Of a stretch of DNA of 64,000 bases, positions 1-11,900 are shown piece after piece (position 1 is the first letter of the stretch; every line of letters starts with the position of its first letter). The position numbers and the translations under genes are program-made. The stretch is from positions 6,634,001-6,698,000 of the forward strand of contig NC_083535.1 in NCBI RefSeq assembly GCF_032362555.1. Direction: 5' to 3'. A model generated the notes under the pieces. That model ran no database searches. It saw nothing but the letters and a program-made list of their open reading frames with translations, and had not been told where the DNA came from. The DNA is from Amyelois transitella. Lineage: Eukaryota; Arthropoda; Insecta; Lepidoptera; Pyralidae.

Positions 1-181
1 AAGTATGTTTTTATATATCACGTCTCCGCTGTGGAACTAATTAATATAATTGACGCATTTATTACTTTCGATTAATACGCAGTGGGACAACTTAGAAAAG
101 CTAGAATATTTAAGATAACCTGAATAAGAGTGTTTAATACAATGAGATTAATATTTGTAAATGGTATTTTATTAGTCTTAC

Positions 182-2968
182 TTGATTTCTCCGTATACAA
201 TTTCCATATAATCATGTGACCTCGCGTAAAAGCCAGCGGAACTGATGGCGCCCCAGAAATTAGACCAAGCCTGGCCGGGGCGCGCGAGCAAGGGGGCGAC
301 GACATCGTAGCCAGAAGATAACAGATACCGTAATGTGCCGGGTTCTACGCGTGATAAACTGTCTATAGAAAACAAGTAATCGCATAAGTTGTTCATGCAG
401 CGATCCCTGAAAAATAGGTGAAATTGTAATCTTAAAGCACAGTGGATATTACATAAAAAAAAACCATAGAATAAGGCTTCAAATTTAAGATAACACTAAA
501 TATTATCACATATTGTCGAGTAATATCAGCCTGTTAATTAAAATTACTGATTTAATACATGAACTATTCTAAATGTTATATAATCGTAGTAAGAATGTGC
601 TTATTTCTAACATAAATATTGATCTATAGGGAAATTCTGGATTATAGTGGGACATAATAATATAAATATTAAAAAATCTTACTTAGCTATATTTCTTGCC
701 TCTGACTCTGTTATTAAATCACTTGGTTTGATGCGCTTTGCTGTCAGAAATTCTTTGGCGTGACCTTGGAAGAATTTTTCTACTTCATTTTCATGATATT
801 CAACATTATTCCTTAGAAGCAAATGAATCTTTTCCTTAGGATAGTCAGTTTCGAGAAGTGAAAGCAAGAATTCCTCTAGGAAAGGTGTTGGTTGTTCGAT
901 AAATACAGCCATCATGATGGTTGGTAATGAGTCTTCCTAAAATAACAACAAAAAATTATAAAATATATCTTGTCATGACTGATGTTATCAAAACTATTAT
1001 CTATATATATCAAAACTATTATGGTTACTTGGAGTCTATGGAACCCTGAAATGTTGGAATGGATACAATTAATTGCATATCCCCTAGAGTACAGCCCCTT
1101 ATTGTTAGTTGCATAAGAGCGATCTTTATTTAAGTCCATTATTTTCCATGCATCCTTAGTAGTTATGTTTCAAAAATTCATTAGTTATTTTGAATTAGAA
1201 TGCCTTTGGTCTCTCTCCTGAAATATACTTTAAATACCCACTGTTTATAGATGTCAGATAAACATAATTATTATAATATAAGTGTAGCCCAAAATAATAT
1301 GAATCCACAAACCTGCAGTTCAACTTTTTTCTCTTTGCATATAGCACACCCTTTTTCCTTAGACCAGGATTGGGCTAAATAGTTTCCTAAATTGTTCAGT
1401 GTCAGTTTGGCCGGCCCATTACCATGTACAATCAAGGGTTGCTGCTTTGTTACAACATTCTCAATGTAAGGCCAGTCTTCAGTAGTATTCGTCTTCAATT
1501 CGACATCAGCTATAAAGAAAATGTTTTTGTGCCAACAATATCCTAAATATACAATTACACAAATAAAAATAAAATAAAAATAATAACAAATTGTCACTTA
1601 CATAATGCCCCATTAAGATTCTGAAATATAACTGAATTATGATCTAGTGATATTTTCAGTTCATCTCTCATTCTTTTGTCCAAATACACTAAAGTATAAA
1701 ATAGTTGATCATCTTCATTGTCCTTAATTGTTTTTGAGTTGACAATTTCAGCAAGTTCTGGAAGGTATCCTAAAACACAAATAGAAACATAAAAAAGTAT
1801 TTGATATGAAATTACTTATAACTATATTAAAAAGTAGATATTCTTACCAATAAATCCACCAGAATTCAAAAATGGGTTAGCTACTTCTGTGGTGGGATAC
1901 TTAGCAGCTAGTTTACTATCTGGCCAACAGAATTGCTCTGCAGAAAATAATACTCTGGTGTCAGAGAAGGTCTTGAACTTCTTTAGAATCTTGTCCAGTG
2001 ATGCCAGGAACATTACATCATAACTAAAAAAAACATACAATATAGATATTTTACAAAAGGACCTCAAAGATGTGTATATCAATGTTTATCTTATTTATGC
2101 TTATTAAAAAAATGTATAGTTTCTGACCTATCAGTAAATAAAATAATTTTATCCTTGTGTTCTGAAGTCATAAGTTCATTCAGCTTATCCTTTAGAAAAT
2201 TAATTTTTTGCCCACCACCAGCGTAGTTCATGTCACCTCCACTCCAAAGATGTCCCCGACCTAGGACTTCAACTTTAATTCCGTAAATTTCAGCTGATCT
2301 CAAATACCGTTGCAATCCATGAGTTTCATCTGTGGCAACAGTTAAAACAAGTACATCATCTGAAACAAAAGGAAAATTTCACATTAACAGATTACCCCAA
2401 GTGGTATGAACTCTGCATTTCTAATTTGTCATTGGACTGTCACTCAATCACAGCCGTTTGCTTCAAAATAACAAGGTTCACTAAGGGTCTACTTCTAGTC
2501 AATGCTATATAAAACAACATCCACAGGAACAGATAGGTACCTAGTATTTCTTTCATACTATATGCCCAGTTGAAAGTTTATGCTTTCTTTTCATAATAAT
2601 TGACTTGATATCTCAAGTTTCACAGCTCACTGTAAGTTTTGGGTTGAAGTATGATGCACTTTTAAAATAACACAAAATACAATTGGAAAGTACGTAGTAA
2701 GTAGTATTATAAGCCTTGGGTGTGGTTAATATACATATATCTATATATACAACATATATTCTGTTATTTTCTTATTTTATTCTTATATTTATATTATGTA
2801 TATAATTGCATACAGAATGCACATTCAAAAGCAACAAAAATAGTAAAACAATCTTAATCCAATTTTCAATGCATTTTTTTATATCTTACCATTTCCATTT
2901 ACTTGGGTAGATAATAATATTATGAGGAATACTTGTAATAAGAACAGAAACTTTCTTAGATCCAGCAT
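182..2968 (-). CDS. PLOD: Procollagen-lysine 2-oxoglutarate 5-dioxygenase (lysyl hydroxylase), N-terminal part, cut by window edge
   Basis: ER enzyme that hydroxylates collagen lysines and, through its N-terminal domain, glycosylates the hydroxylysines. Seven exons read on the minus strand: 2968-2890, 2359-2128, 2023-1848, 1769-1602, 1509-1313, 936-683 and 406-182. All junctions are GT..AG and keep phase, giving 443 codons. Exon 1 encodes a signal peptide (MLDLRKFLFLLQVFLIILLS, then TQVNG). Next comes the glycosyltransferase fold: DDVLVLTVATDETHG, GRGHLWSGGDMNYAGGG, FTDSYDVMF and SAEQFCWPD, typical of PLOD. The second half (LPTIMMAVFIEQPTPFLEEF, LLSSGYDVVAPLLARPGQ, WSNFWGAI) matches the accessory domain. 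The family is about 720 aa, so the C-terminal Fe(II)/2-oxoglutarate dioxygenase domain must lie left of the window. The last donor is at 181/180. No break is seen. The identity is sure; which vertebrate PLOD it matches best cannot be told. Confidence 0.93.
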
Positions 2969-3780
2969 GATGAATTTGACGAGTTCAATGTTCTAGAGCG
3001 CACATGCAATAAACTGCCGCTCGTTACAGCCGATATAAACGTGCCGCTGTTCTAGATACGTGGGTTCCCGCTTCCGTCCAGCGTCCAGCGATAAGAATTT
3101 TGCTGATCACTGATTTAACCGCAGGGCGAACTGAACTAACTGATAAGTGTGGATGGCTACTGCCACTTCCTACTGAATTGTTTATCAATAATTAAGAATC
3201 TTGAGAATCAAAATTTGATTTTTTCAGATACTATCACAAAGTATATTTTTTGAAAATGCTAGCGATACGATACTTTATAACTTCACTTCAGAGCAAGTGT
3301 GTGTTTATATTATGTTTTTCTGGTTTAATTTGGCCCAATTTGTTGGTTTGACTTGACAGTTTGACATATGACAATGAAATACCATTATGTCATTATGTTG
3401 ACAGCAGCTGTCAAAGTCAATTTTATAGTGACAAGACTGTCAAAGAGTAGAACTAGAGTGATCGTTTTTATAGCAGTCTGAGAAACGAACGCTCGTTCAG
3501 TCAGTCAGTCGCCAGTCGCACGCAATCTGTCGACGTAGGCGGTTGAATGGCACCTGTACTTTCGAAGCCCAAAAAAAATTATCGTTGCACCCGCAGCTGT
3601 TTTTGCAATGACTTTGATACCTAATGCTAATTGTAATAGTGTTGGAACCATCTGACTTATGAAACTACTTCTGAGTAGTTGCTGATGACTTCGATTTTTA
3701 TCTGAAATATATTCAAACTGAAGATAACCTGTATAAGGAAAACTGTTAACCCTTGCTTTCTCATTTATTTATATGACGTA
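2969..3780. other. 5' flank of PLOD; possible divergent transcription start
   Basis: About 800 bases without a convincing coding exon. The part next to the PLOD start is the likely PLOD promoter. Around 3480-3545 on the plus strand the composition changes (GCTCGTTCAGTCAGTCAGTC, then CGACGTAGGCGG) and resembles an arthropod TCAGT initiator with a 5' UTR. The first ATG there (3547) opens only a 25-codon frame. It could be the non-coding first exon of a plus-strand gene, but no downstream exon can be tied to it. Confidence 0.3.
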
Positions 3781-3814
3781 TGGTGCACGTTAGAATAACG
3801 CGGCGACTCAGGGA

Positions 3815-3995
3815 TAGCCTAATAAACTTGGGATTCTTTAAGGCGACGGGCTAGGAACCTGCCAAAATTTAAATCTCAATTCTATCATTAAGCCATAAAG
3901 TACGGCTGAACGTGGCCTATCAGCCTCTTCAAGACTGTTGGCTCTGTCTACACCGCAAGAAATATAGACGTGACAATATTCATGTATCACCGCCG
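3815..3995 (+). repeat. Dispersed repeat family A (short lepidopteran retroelement), 3' part
   Basis: Matches, in the sense orientation, a family present many times here: GGCGAYGGGCTAG, TTGAATCTCAATTCTATCATT, GCTGAACGTGGCC, CAAGACTGTTGGCTCTGTCT, GATATAGACGTGA, then a TATG-type tail. In this copy the tail is degenerate. Open frames overlapping it (for example plus 3912-4370) are repeat sequence, not genes. Confidence 0.75.
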
Positions 3996-4104
3996 CTCTG
4001 CTCTCTAGCGTGGCAGCTCTGCACGATATCAACCGGCGCCAACAAGTCGACTTCGCTCTCTACTGTCTCGACTCACCGCAGACTACGAGCAACGCAACGG
4101 CTCA

Positions 4105-4270
4105 CTCCTCACTCACTAGGACTTCGAGCACGGATAGGAGCTATAATAATACAAGCTCCGACACACCATCGTTGGAGCCGCGATACCCCAGGCATAACAG
4201 CTAGCCTGGCGGAATATCTTCCCTTTGGTGGCGGTCGAGCCGAATCATTCGCTCCCGCTAAAACGTGTTT
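4105..4270 (+). repeat. Dispersed repeat family B, copy 1
   Basis: Carries the core shared with 26580-26765 and 47645-47818: a CTCCGAC..GTCGGAG-like stem, CCCCAGGCATAACA, CTTCCCTTTGGTGGCGGTCG, GCCGAATCAT and an end near CGCTA. All three copies lie in the same orientation. The core is richer in GC than its surroundings. I cannot assign it to a known class; it may be a piece of a larger retroelement. Confidence 0.65.
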
Positions 4271-5488
4271 AATAAAACGGCGCAGTGCAGCGGGCCACCA
4301 ACAGACTACTAGGTACCCGAGTCGATCAGATCTAAGTCGGATGAAGTTGGCAGTCTTCACGGGCCCTTAGCCTGGTTATTGTTGCTTAACGAGCCGAGTC
4401 CTTAAAAAGCTTACGTTGACGACTGCCTCTTATTTTCCGGATCAAGTCGCTCTCATGATATCCAAAACAAGTCTTGAAGTTTCGTTTTCAAATCATAGTT
4501 TTTCATCTATCAATAAATTGGTCCTTTTAGTTTGAGAGGAAATTGAAACGGCTTGCATTTGCTATTATACTTAATAAAGAATATAATAAGGGAAGATTTT
4601 TTATTAGTGCATCTCACAAAGCTTCCCATAACCTATAGTAGATACTGGTGTCATTGCCTCGCCGTATCCTGGCGATTGAGATCCGTAGGTAGTGCGCTTG
4701 CACAGATTTTTTTTTATGAAGTACTTTGAACCCCATGTCCACAAACGAATAAATAATTAGTAAGTAAGTATTCTTATACGGAAATCAAATCCTGAACGAC
4801 TAGAACACATAACGGCATTGCAATATTTTACTACGAATCGCGTAAACGATTGTTATCTCGGAAATGTCTGTTACTGTTACTGTTAATTTTTACTTTGTCT
4901 TCGCTTAATCATACTTAGGTCATAGTCTGATGCTTCTATTCTTATTTGCTAAATAAAAATATTCGTTTTTGTAATTGATGTTATCTTCCTTGTAGTTTTG
5001 TTAAATTTACTGATGTAGGGAATTTTGCTGAGCAGTGTGCAGAGCTATACTGATGAGTTATGAATTATGGATTAGGTAAAACAAATCCTACTTCAATACA
5101 AATAATCAGAGTAATACCCATTCAAATCAAGCAGTTGGAAACCGGTGTGATGGCTGAATCTGCTTACAAAATTTTGTACTACAAAGAATAAATAATATCT
5201 TACCGAATAAAATATCACTGTATAACGGACAAGTGATTTTCATTTGGTAAGATACATATTTTTTACAGCATGGGTGGCTGAATCTGTTTGTAAAAAAGAG
5301 ACAATCGTCATGAAATGAGAAATGAAATGTCGAAAACAAGCGACGAAAAGAAATTGTATTAAGTTTTGTTTCTTTTATTGTGTGTCTTAAAGGTTACCAT
5401 TTTTTATGAAACTTGTTCAAATAAAAATGGTTATGAAAAAATCGCATCGCAATTCGCGCACCAAAAAATAAAAAAATAAAGAAAATAC

Positions 5489-5639
5489 CTTTATGAAATA
5501 ATTGATGTGTGTTACAGCTTTCTTCTGTGTCTTTTGTGCAATAATCTTGAGAAAGGGCGCCTGATTTGAGGGCTAATATTAGCGTAGCTACCATCCAATA
5601 ACATTGTCGAGGACAGCAACGCCGGGCCCTCACAGCCAT
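5489..5639 (-). CDS. Candidate first coding exon: signal peptide plus short Cys-containing segment
   Basis: Minus-strand ATG at 5639 in good context (GAACATGG). It encodes MAVRARRCCPRQCYW, a hydrophobic stretch MVATLILALKSGALS, then QDYCTKDTEESCNTHQLFHK, and ends in phase 1 at a donor, AAAG/GTATTT (5489/5488). About 45 bases upstream of the ATG is GGTTCAGTG, an initiator-like TCAGT. It looks like a true first exon of a secreted or ER protein transcribed leftwards. No following exon is found before the PLOD gene. The PLOD exon-1 junction is also phase 1, so an alternative first exon of PLOD is formally possible but unproven. I do not recognise the peptide. Confidence 0.35.
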
Positions 5640-7537
5640 GTTCCCAGAGAAGCCTGCAACGGCCAACTGTTTCACTGAACCGTCTGATATCTATAAGATT
5701 GATTTGTCGGTGAGAGTTTTTCGCTGTAGTATAACAAAAAAGCTACTAAACCGTGAAATGAAAGTGACCGACCAAATTTTAAAAGAAAACCGTGACTGGA
5801 AGGTGTCCAAGAATATCTGTTAAATGCTACAATCTCAATGACAAAATATAAAGTTACACATTTGAACACAACTTTTGTTGTTTGAGTAAGAAATTATCTG
5901 AATATTCTTTATTATACGAACTAATTTTTGTACCAATGAAGGCTTTATTTGTCGGATTTATGCCATGCAGTCGGTTAATAAGACCGTGTTTAGTTTCATT
6001 TTGTATCTAGAATATAAAAAAAGAAATCTAAATTCACGCTGTTGTTTTACCACATGTTGTTTGAACGAATGTTAAAAGGGGGAATAAAACCGCGTGGAAA
6101 AAAGTGAGAAAATATTTCGTGATATATATTGGTTTTAGGAATATAATTGAAATATGTTTATACTGAACAATTCAAAACAATCTGCCTCATTGTTTTTTGA
6201 AGCTTCATGCAAAGAATTTTAATTTTGCTAACTTTAATCAGGCTTGTATTATTCTTGTTAGCCTGATATTTTTCATCAACATTTTGGCTTCGAACATATT
6301 ACACAAGTGACATTTAATATTCTCCTTCCTATCTTTGAAATTGTAGTAGTGATGAAAGTATCGGATGATGACGATCATCATTCGATATATCTAATTTAAT
6401 TTTTGTCTATCTACTTCATAGGCACTACCGTATAATTATGGGCTAAACCATTGTAGTAAATATGAAATTACTGTTATAAACACAAAACAAACAATAAAGG
6501 TATATATGTAAGGTATGAATGTTTATGTATCTACTTATAAAAAAAAAATATTTTTATTCTCACCTCTTATAATAATTTGCGCAACTGTTGTCACGACATG
6601 GATTTCATTTGCCCTTCTATCTTAAGCATTTTTTTCACCAGTTACAGCGTTAGATATGTTTAAAATCTTATTAAAAACTAGCTGTTGCCCGCGGCTTCGT
6701 TCATGGACATTGTTGTTTAACGCATTCAATCGTAAATATTATTCATTATCTGTGACTTACAAGACTCGGAGATGCAATGAAACGTTAAATACACAGTTAT
6801 GTCACAAAATAACATCGAAACTAGTTTAATGGATTGTTTGATGGTCACTAGTTTATGTGAACCTTAGCACAGACAGTATAGATAGGTAAATCATCAGAAC
6901 ACCCTCTTTTCAAAATTTCAAACAGGAACAAAATCCGTCCACATCTTTCCCAAATAATCGCATACATACAGAGAAAATAAGGAACTTTACATCATGTAAG
7001 TGATAGTCATGTGATGATAAAAGCTAATTTTATTGCCGAGATAAATGGCAATGCATATTTTTTGTTCGAGATTTAGAGCCCTGCTGGTCACGAGAAACCT
7101 CTGTAATTTTGAGGGCCATAATGCCGTATATTTTATGTTCCGAAAGTCCTCATGGCCACTTTAACTCCAAATGGCTCATATACGTAGCTTTAATACCGTA
7201 CTAATGGCTATATTTAGGCCTTCTTGTTCGGTTTGTAATTATTAAAGATTGATAAAGGTCACCCCATGATACGCTATTGAGACTTAGTAATCTAATTACC
7301 TTACTTTAACTCACAACTTATTTTTGAAACTTCATATCATGGAACGAAAAACCTACATTCATTAGGTATTTATGGATTACCTCCCTGTTGGTAGGTACTG
7401 GAAAAGATACTACAGCAGTTGCAACTGCAAAGCCATCACGGAATATGTAATAAAGGTGAGTGTGCGGTGTGCGTGCGTGTCATAGATGGTGCTAGGTACT
7501 TGTTTTGAAAATTTCTTCCATAGGTTACGGATGCTCA

Positions 7538-7592
7538 TTTATCTCTATCTGCTCAACGGTTCACATATAACCGTTGAGCAGATAGAGATAAA
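7538..7592. repeat. Perfect 24-bp inverted repeat (hairpin)
   Basis: Arms 7538-7561 and 7569-7592 are exact reverse complements (left arm begins TTTATCTCTATCTGCTCAAC) separated by 7 bases (CACATAT). The size resembles a very short foldback or a small-RNA precursor without bulges. Its function is unknown. Confidence 0.85.
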
Positions 7593-8589
7593 CTGAACTG
7601 ATGGAAAAAATTATAGCAGTAGTAGGTATAGGAAAATTATCAGAGTTGAGTAGCAAGCAAAGAGCTAATAAGTAATAGGCGATCAACTTATACTATGTAC
7701 TCGGAATTCGGAAAAGTAATATTTCATACAAATTGGACTAAAAAATAATTGACGGTAGTTACGTAAAACAAGCACTTAATTATAAATTCTACACTAAGTT
7801 AAAAAAACATTAAATTAGAGCAATTTAAACAATTATAATAACCTTTTTTGCTCTTGTTACTACAAATTATTACCAGCGTTAAGACCGAGGTGCAAGATAA
7901 GTTGAGATTAAAGATTAAGCTGTTAAGGTTAGGTAGTAATTTTATTAAATTTATTCTAATGAATGTGACATATCTCGTATAAGTATTTGTATATTTTAGG
8001 TTTAATATATATTTAATAAATTTCATAAATTAGAAACGCCTTGTTATGGTTTAGAACTGATGTAAAAACATTCTGCAATGTACTACAAATATAATTCTCG
8101 TTTAGCATTGCTTATGTAATATAGCACTGTCGAGACCACTGTTTGTGGCTATTTTGTTGTTTTCTCCATCTGCCATTAACGTAGCAACAAAAGAGGTAAA
8201 AAAATATCTGTGAAAGTACTGACGCCATTGGTAGGCAAGTCTCGCCTCAGTAGCTCAATTCAATTAAATTTTGACTCAAAAATTTCCATTAGTTGGGTCT
8301 TTGGAGGGGAGAGAATAGAAGGGGGAAAGATGGAGAACATATCACAGATATTATGTGCGGGTTAGTACTACCAACATTCTTTGTTAATTTTATGGTTCTC
8401 TTGCAAATTGCTCTACTCCAATGATGGTTACAACATGCCTTACAAATCGGCACTATAAATATTTATTTTCAATACTGAGTTATAGTCAAAAATACTCAAA
8501 ATTGGCTTCCATTAAAAAAGAAAACATTAGTCTTCTTGTTAAGAAGCTTTAAAAAGGCTGTACACAAGCATTACGCGAATAGCGGCTTG

Positions 8590-8668
8590 GCTATGTGTTT
8601 TCAAGGTAATGATAAATCATAAAAAATTTTGATAGCAATAATTTTTTATTATCTTGAAAACACATAGC
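8590..8668. repeat. 21-bp inverted repeat with one mismatch, 37-base loop
   Basis: Left arm 8590-8610 begins GCTATGTGTTTTCAAG. The right arm 8648-8668 is its reverse complement except for one position, a G:U pair in RNA. Arm length and loop size fall in the range of insect microRNA precursors, but nothing else supports that. Confidence 0.6.
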
Positions 8669-8904
8669 ATTTCTTTTTACTTTAATAGCGAGAAGAATAA
8701 AACAAAACTATGTCAACACTAACTGGAAGCGCACATGTACAGCTTCGTTAGACAAGTACATTGAAATCCAATTTAAGTAATCTGATTAGTCTCTAGCTCT
8801 AGATGAGAAAAATATTCACATAAATGATGAAGGTGTTGGTGTTGTAGCTTGTGTTGTATTACTAGGAATTGTCGAGAAATAAAACCAAAGCAAACACACA
8901 AATC

Positions 8905-11900
8905 ATGCCGAAAGAAGACCCAGAAACTACTGCATTAAAGAAGGAATTGACCGATTTAATCGATAAAGTGAAGGTAAGTCTAAAGAAGCAAGCTCAATAG
9001 CATTCCAATGGTGTATAAATTTTCAAAATATTACATTATTAATAATACATTTAGGCAGAGCAACAAAAAGTCGCTGATGCCAAATTAGCCGAAAAATGTG
9101 GTGATCTTGGAGATGTACCTAAAATAAGACTTTCTACAAAGAAGACCTTAAAAGGACACATCAATAAAGTGAATTCCGTTCATTACAGTGGGGATTCTAG
9201 GTAAGTTCTTTCGCTTTATTGTAAGAAAAGCTATTTATTTACAAACAATGCTGACTAATGATGATGAATTTACTTATTATATTTGGTAACTTGACGGATT
9301 TCTTACACTGCTATTGCGATTTTTTTAAAGAGTTATGTAAGTATTTAAGATGTTTTGTTTTGAGCGAGATTTAAATGGCATAGCTTAACTCAGTTTTTTT
9401 TCGTTTATTTATTTATGTACCTGAAATATAAAATAAATTACTATATTCAAATTAGATTTTATGGTAGAATTGCTAATTATTTCAAGAGATTTCTTCCAGT
9501 TAACCCTCAATAAATCAGGAGGTCCATTCAGATATTAAAGTTAAGTTTAAAGTTTAATATCTGAAAGGGTCAGTGAAATTTAAAATTAAGTGTAATAAAG
9601 GTATATAATTTCTTAAAAGAATGATATGTTATCGGCAGGCATTGTGTAACTGGGTCCCTGGATGGGAAGCTGATAATCTGGGACACCTGGAGTGGCAACA
9701 AAGTGCAAGTTATACCGCTGCGCTCAGCTTGGGTCATGAGCGTCGCTTTTGCACCTTCTGGAAACTTTGTTGGTAATATATAAATAGAATATTGATAAAA
9801 TATAAATTTACTACAACAGTTAAGGTGTTATGGAAACAGGAGAAATATTGTGTTATGGAAACAGGAGAAATATTGCCCAGTCAACGGGCAATATATAGAT
9901 CTTTTGGGTTCTCAACCCGTTGTTCCTTACGCATGGAGAATACTTAAATTTTTTTGGGTTCCCTACCCTATTTCCTTATAGATATAGAGTTTTGGGTGAA
10001 TTTATTTAGATTTAAAGAAAGGACCAAATTAAAATAACATTTAATGAGTTAAGCAGAATTCTTGCTAATATTATAATGCAAAGTTAAGTTTATTTGTTTG
10101 TTGTTTCTTGACGCGTTATCTACTAGACCAATATTTTTTAAATTATCTTGCGTATATTAAAGAATTTATTCATTGCCTGATTTCATAAGAAAATAAGTCA
10201 TTCATTTTACATCAAAATTTCGCAATCCTGCGTTGTCAACTGTATGGTCTCTTTAACAGTAATCTATACATATAATGAAACAGTAAAAATTTTGTCTGTA
10301 CATTTAGTATTTTTGACTGAAATGGATAGAGGGATACTTAGAATGAATAATAGAAAGCAAAAATATATTTTTTTAATTTTTTGTCTGTCTGTCTGTATGT
10401 ATGATCACGCTTATCTCCGAAAGTACTGAACCGATTTACCTAAAGCCACCAATTGCTTTGTTTTAACTCAGAAAAACATTTAAAGTTTGTTTCATCAAAA
10501 TCGGTTCACTAAAAAAAGTTATAAGTCATTTGAATGAACTCAAGGCATGAGTTTGCCTGCAAATAAGTTACGAAATTTAAAATTCAAAGTCATTTATCAT
10601 CATTGAACGACAGCATTAGGTTTACCTATAACATCTATACTATCTATACTAATATTATAAAGCTGAAGAGTTTGTTTGTTTGAACGCGCTAATCTCAGGA
10701 ACTACTGGTTCGAATTGAAAAATACTATTTGACTTCTGGTTTACCAACTAGAAGTAAAATAGTATTTTTCAGTTATAGTAGTTAATTAGGAGAAGCGGAC
10801 CTCTAGTCGATACGATTTTGTCACGAGTCGTAAAGTTCATGTTTAATACTGATTTGGGCCACTTCTTGCCAAGACAGCATCCGAAATTTTATAAATAACC
10901 ATGGTTGTACATTTGGAGACCGCCAACAGGTCACTAATCACAAAAATTCGAGATACGAAATATTATTTTTTTACCGAAATCACCTTCAAGGGAAGAAAAA
11001 AATATTCTTTTGGAAACTAGTTTCGAAATTTAGTTTTAAAAATGGTTGAAGGCGTAGTGACTTACGCGTTTCAAAGCATTTATTTTATTTATTTACCTTT
11101 TCTATTCGCACAGTTCACCAAAGTGAAAAAGAAAATCCATTTAACCAAATTTTATGGAAATACCTATAATTACGTCTATATCCTTCGCGGTGTAGACAGA
11201 GCCAACAGTCTTGAAAAGACTGATATACCACGTTTAGCTGTTTGGCTTAATGATAGAATTGAGATTCAAATAGTGACAAGTTGCTAGTCCATCGCCTAAA
11301 AGAAGAATCCCATGTTTATAAGCCTATCCCTTAGTCTATATCCTTATATAGGTATATATCCCTTAATTTTATGGAAAGTAAGTATTTTTTGTTTTCTGAC
11401 AGCCTGCGGTGGTATGGACAACATGTGCACAGTATACGACGTAAATAATCGAGATTCTACCGGGGCAGCTAAGATGGTGCGAGAGCTAGCTGGTTATGAA
11501 GGCTTCCTCAGCAGTTGCCGCTTTCTGGATGACACACACATTCTAACGGGATCAGGTGATATGAAAATGTAAGGGCCCATTCAGACGCTATTTCTATTTG
11601 ATACTATGAAACATTATCTAGCAATAAATAACATTATGTATTAGTATCATACTTACCTTCTTTGTCTTACAAATAAATTGAGGAATTGAATAATTAGGTG
11701 TTCTAGATTTTCAATCATTATGTGGAATTGTCCTATTACTGATTAAATCATTGACTAGCCGAAAGTTTTGTCGTAGAACGCTGAAATTCGGAAAGGGCTC
11801 TTTGTATAGCGCAGGCAAGCAACCTAACAAGAAATCGTGTATGAATCTGTGATCTTTCCCATAGTAATATTTGTCTGATTATAAATTTTTACGTAGTCAA

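Larger units (their letters stand above)
5875..8880. other. Gene-free AT-rich interval upstream of the G-beta gene
   Basis: No coding exon recognised on either strand. It contains the end of a common lepidopteran interspersed repeat at about 6678-6715 (ACTAGCTGTTGCCCGCGGC, minus orientation) and two hairpins listed separately (7538-7592, 8590-8668). The last 150 bases before 8905 should hold the 5' UTR of the G-beta gene. Confidence 0.5.

Noticed and set aside
3912-4370. 152-codon plus-strand open frame
   Set aside because: Made of dispersed repeats A and B; no start context or domain.
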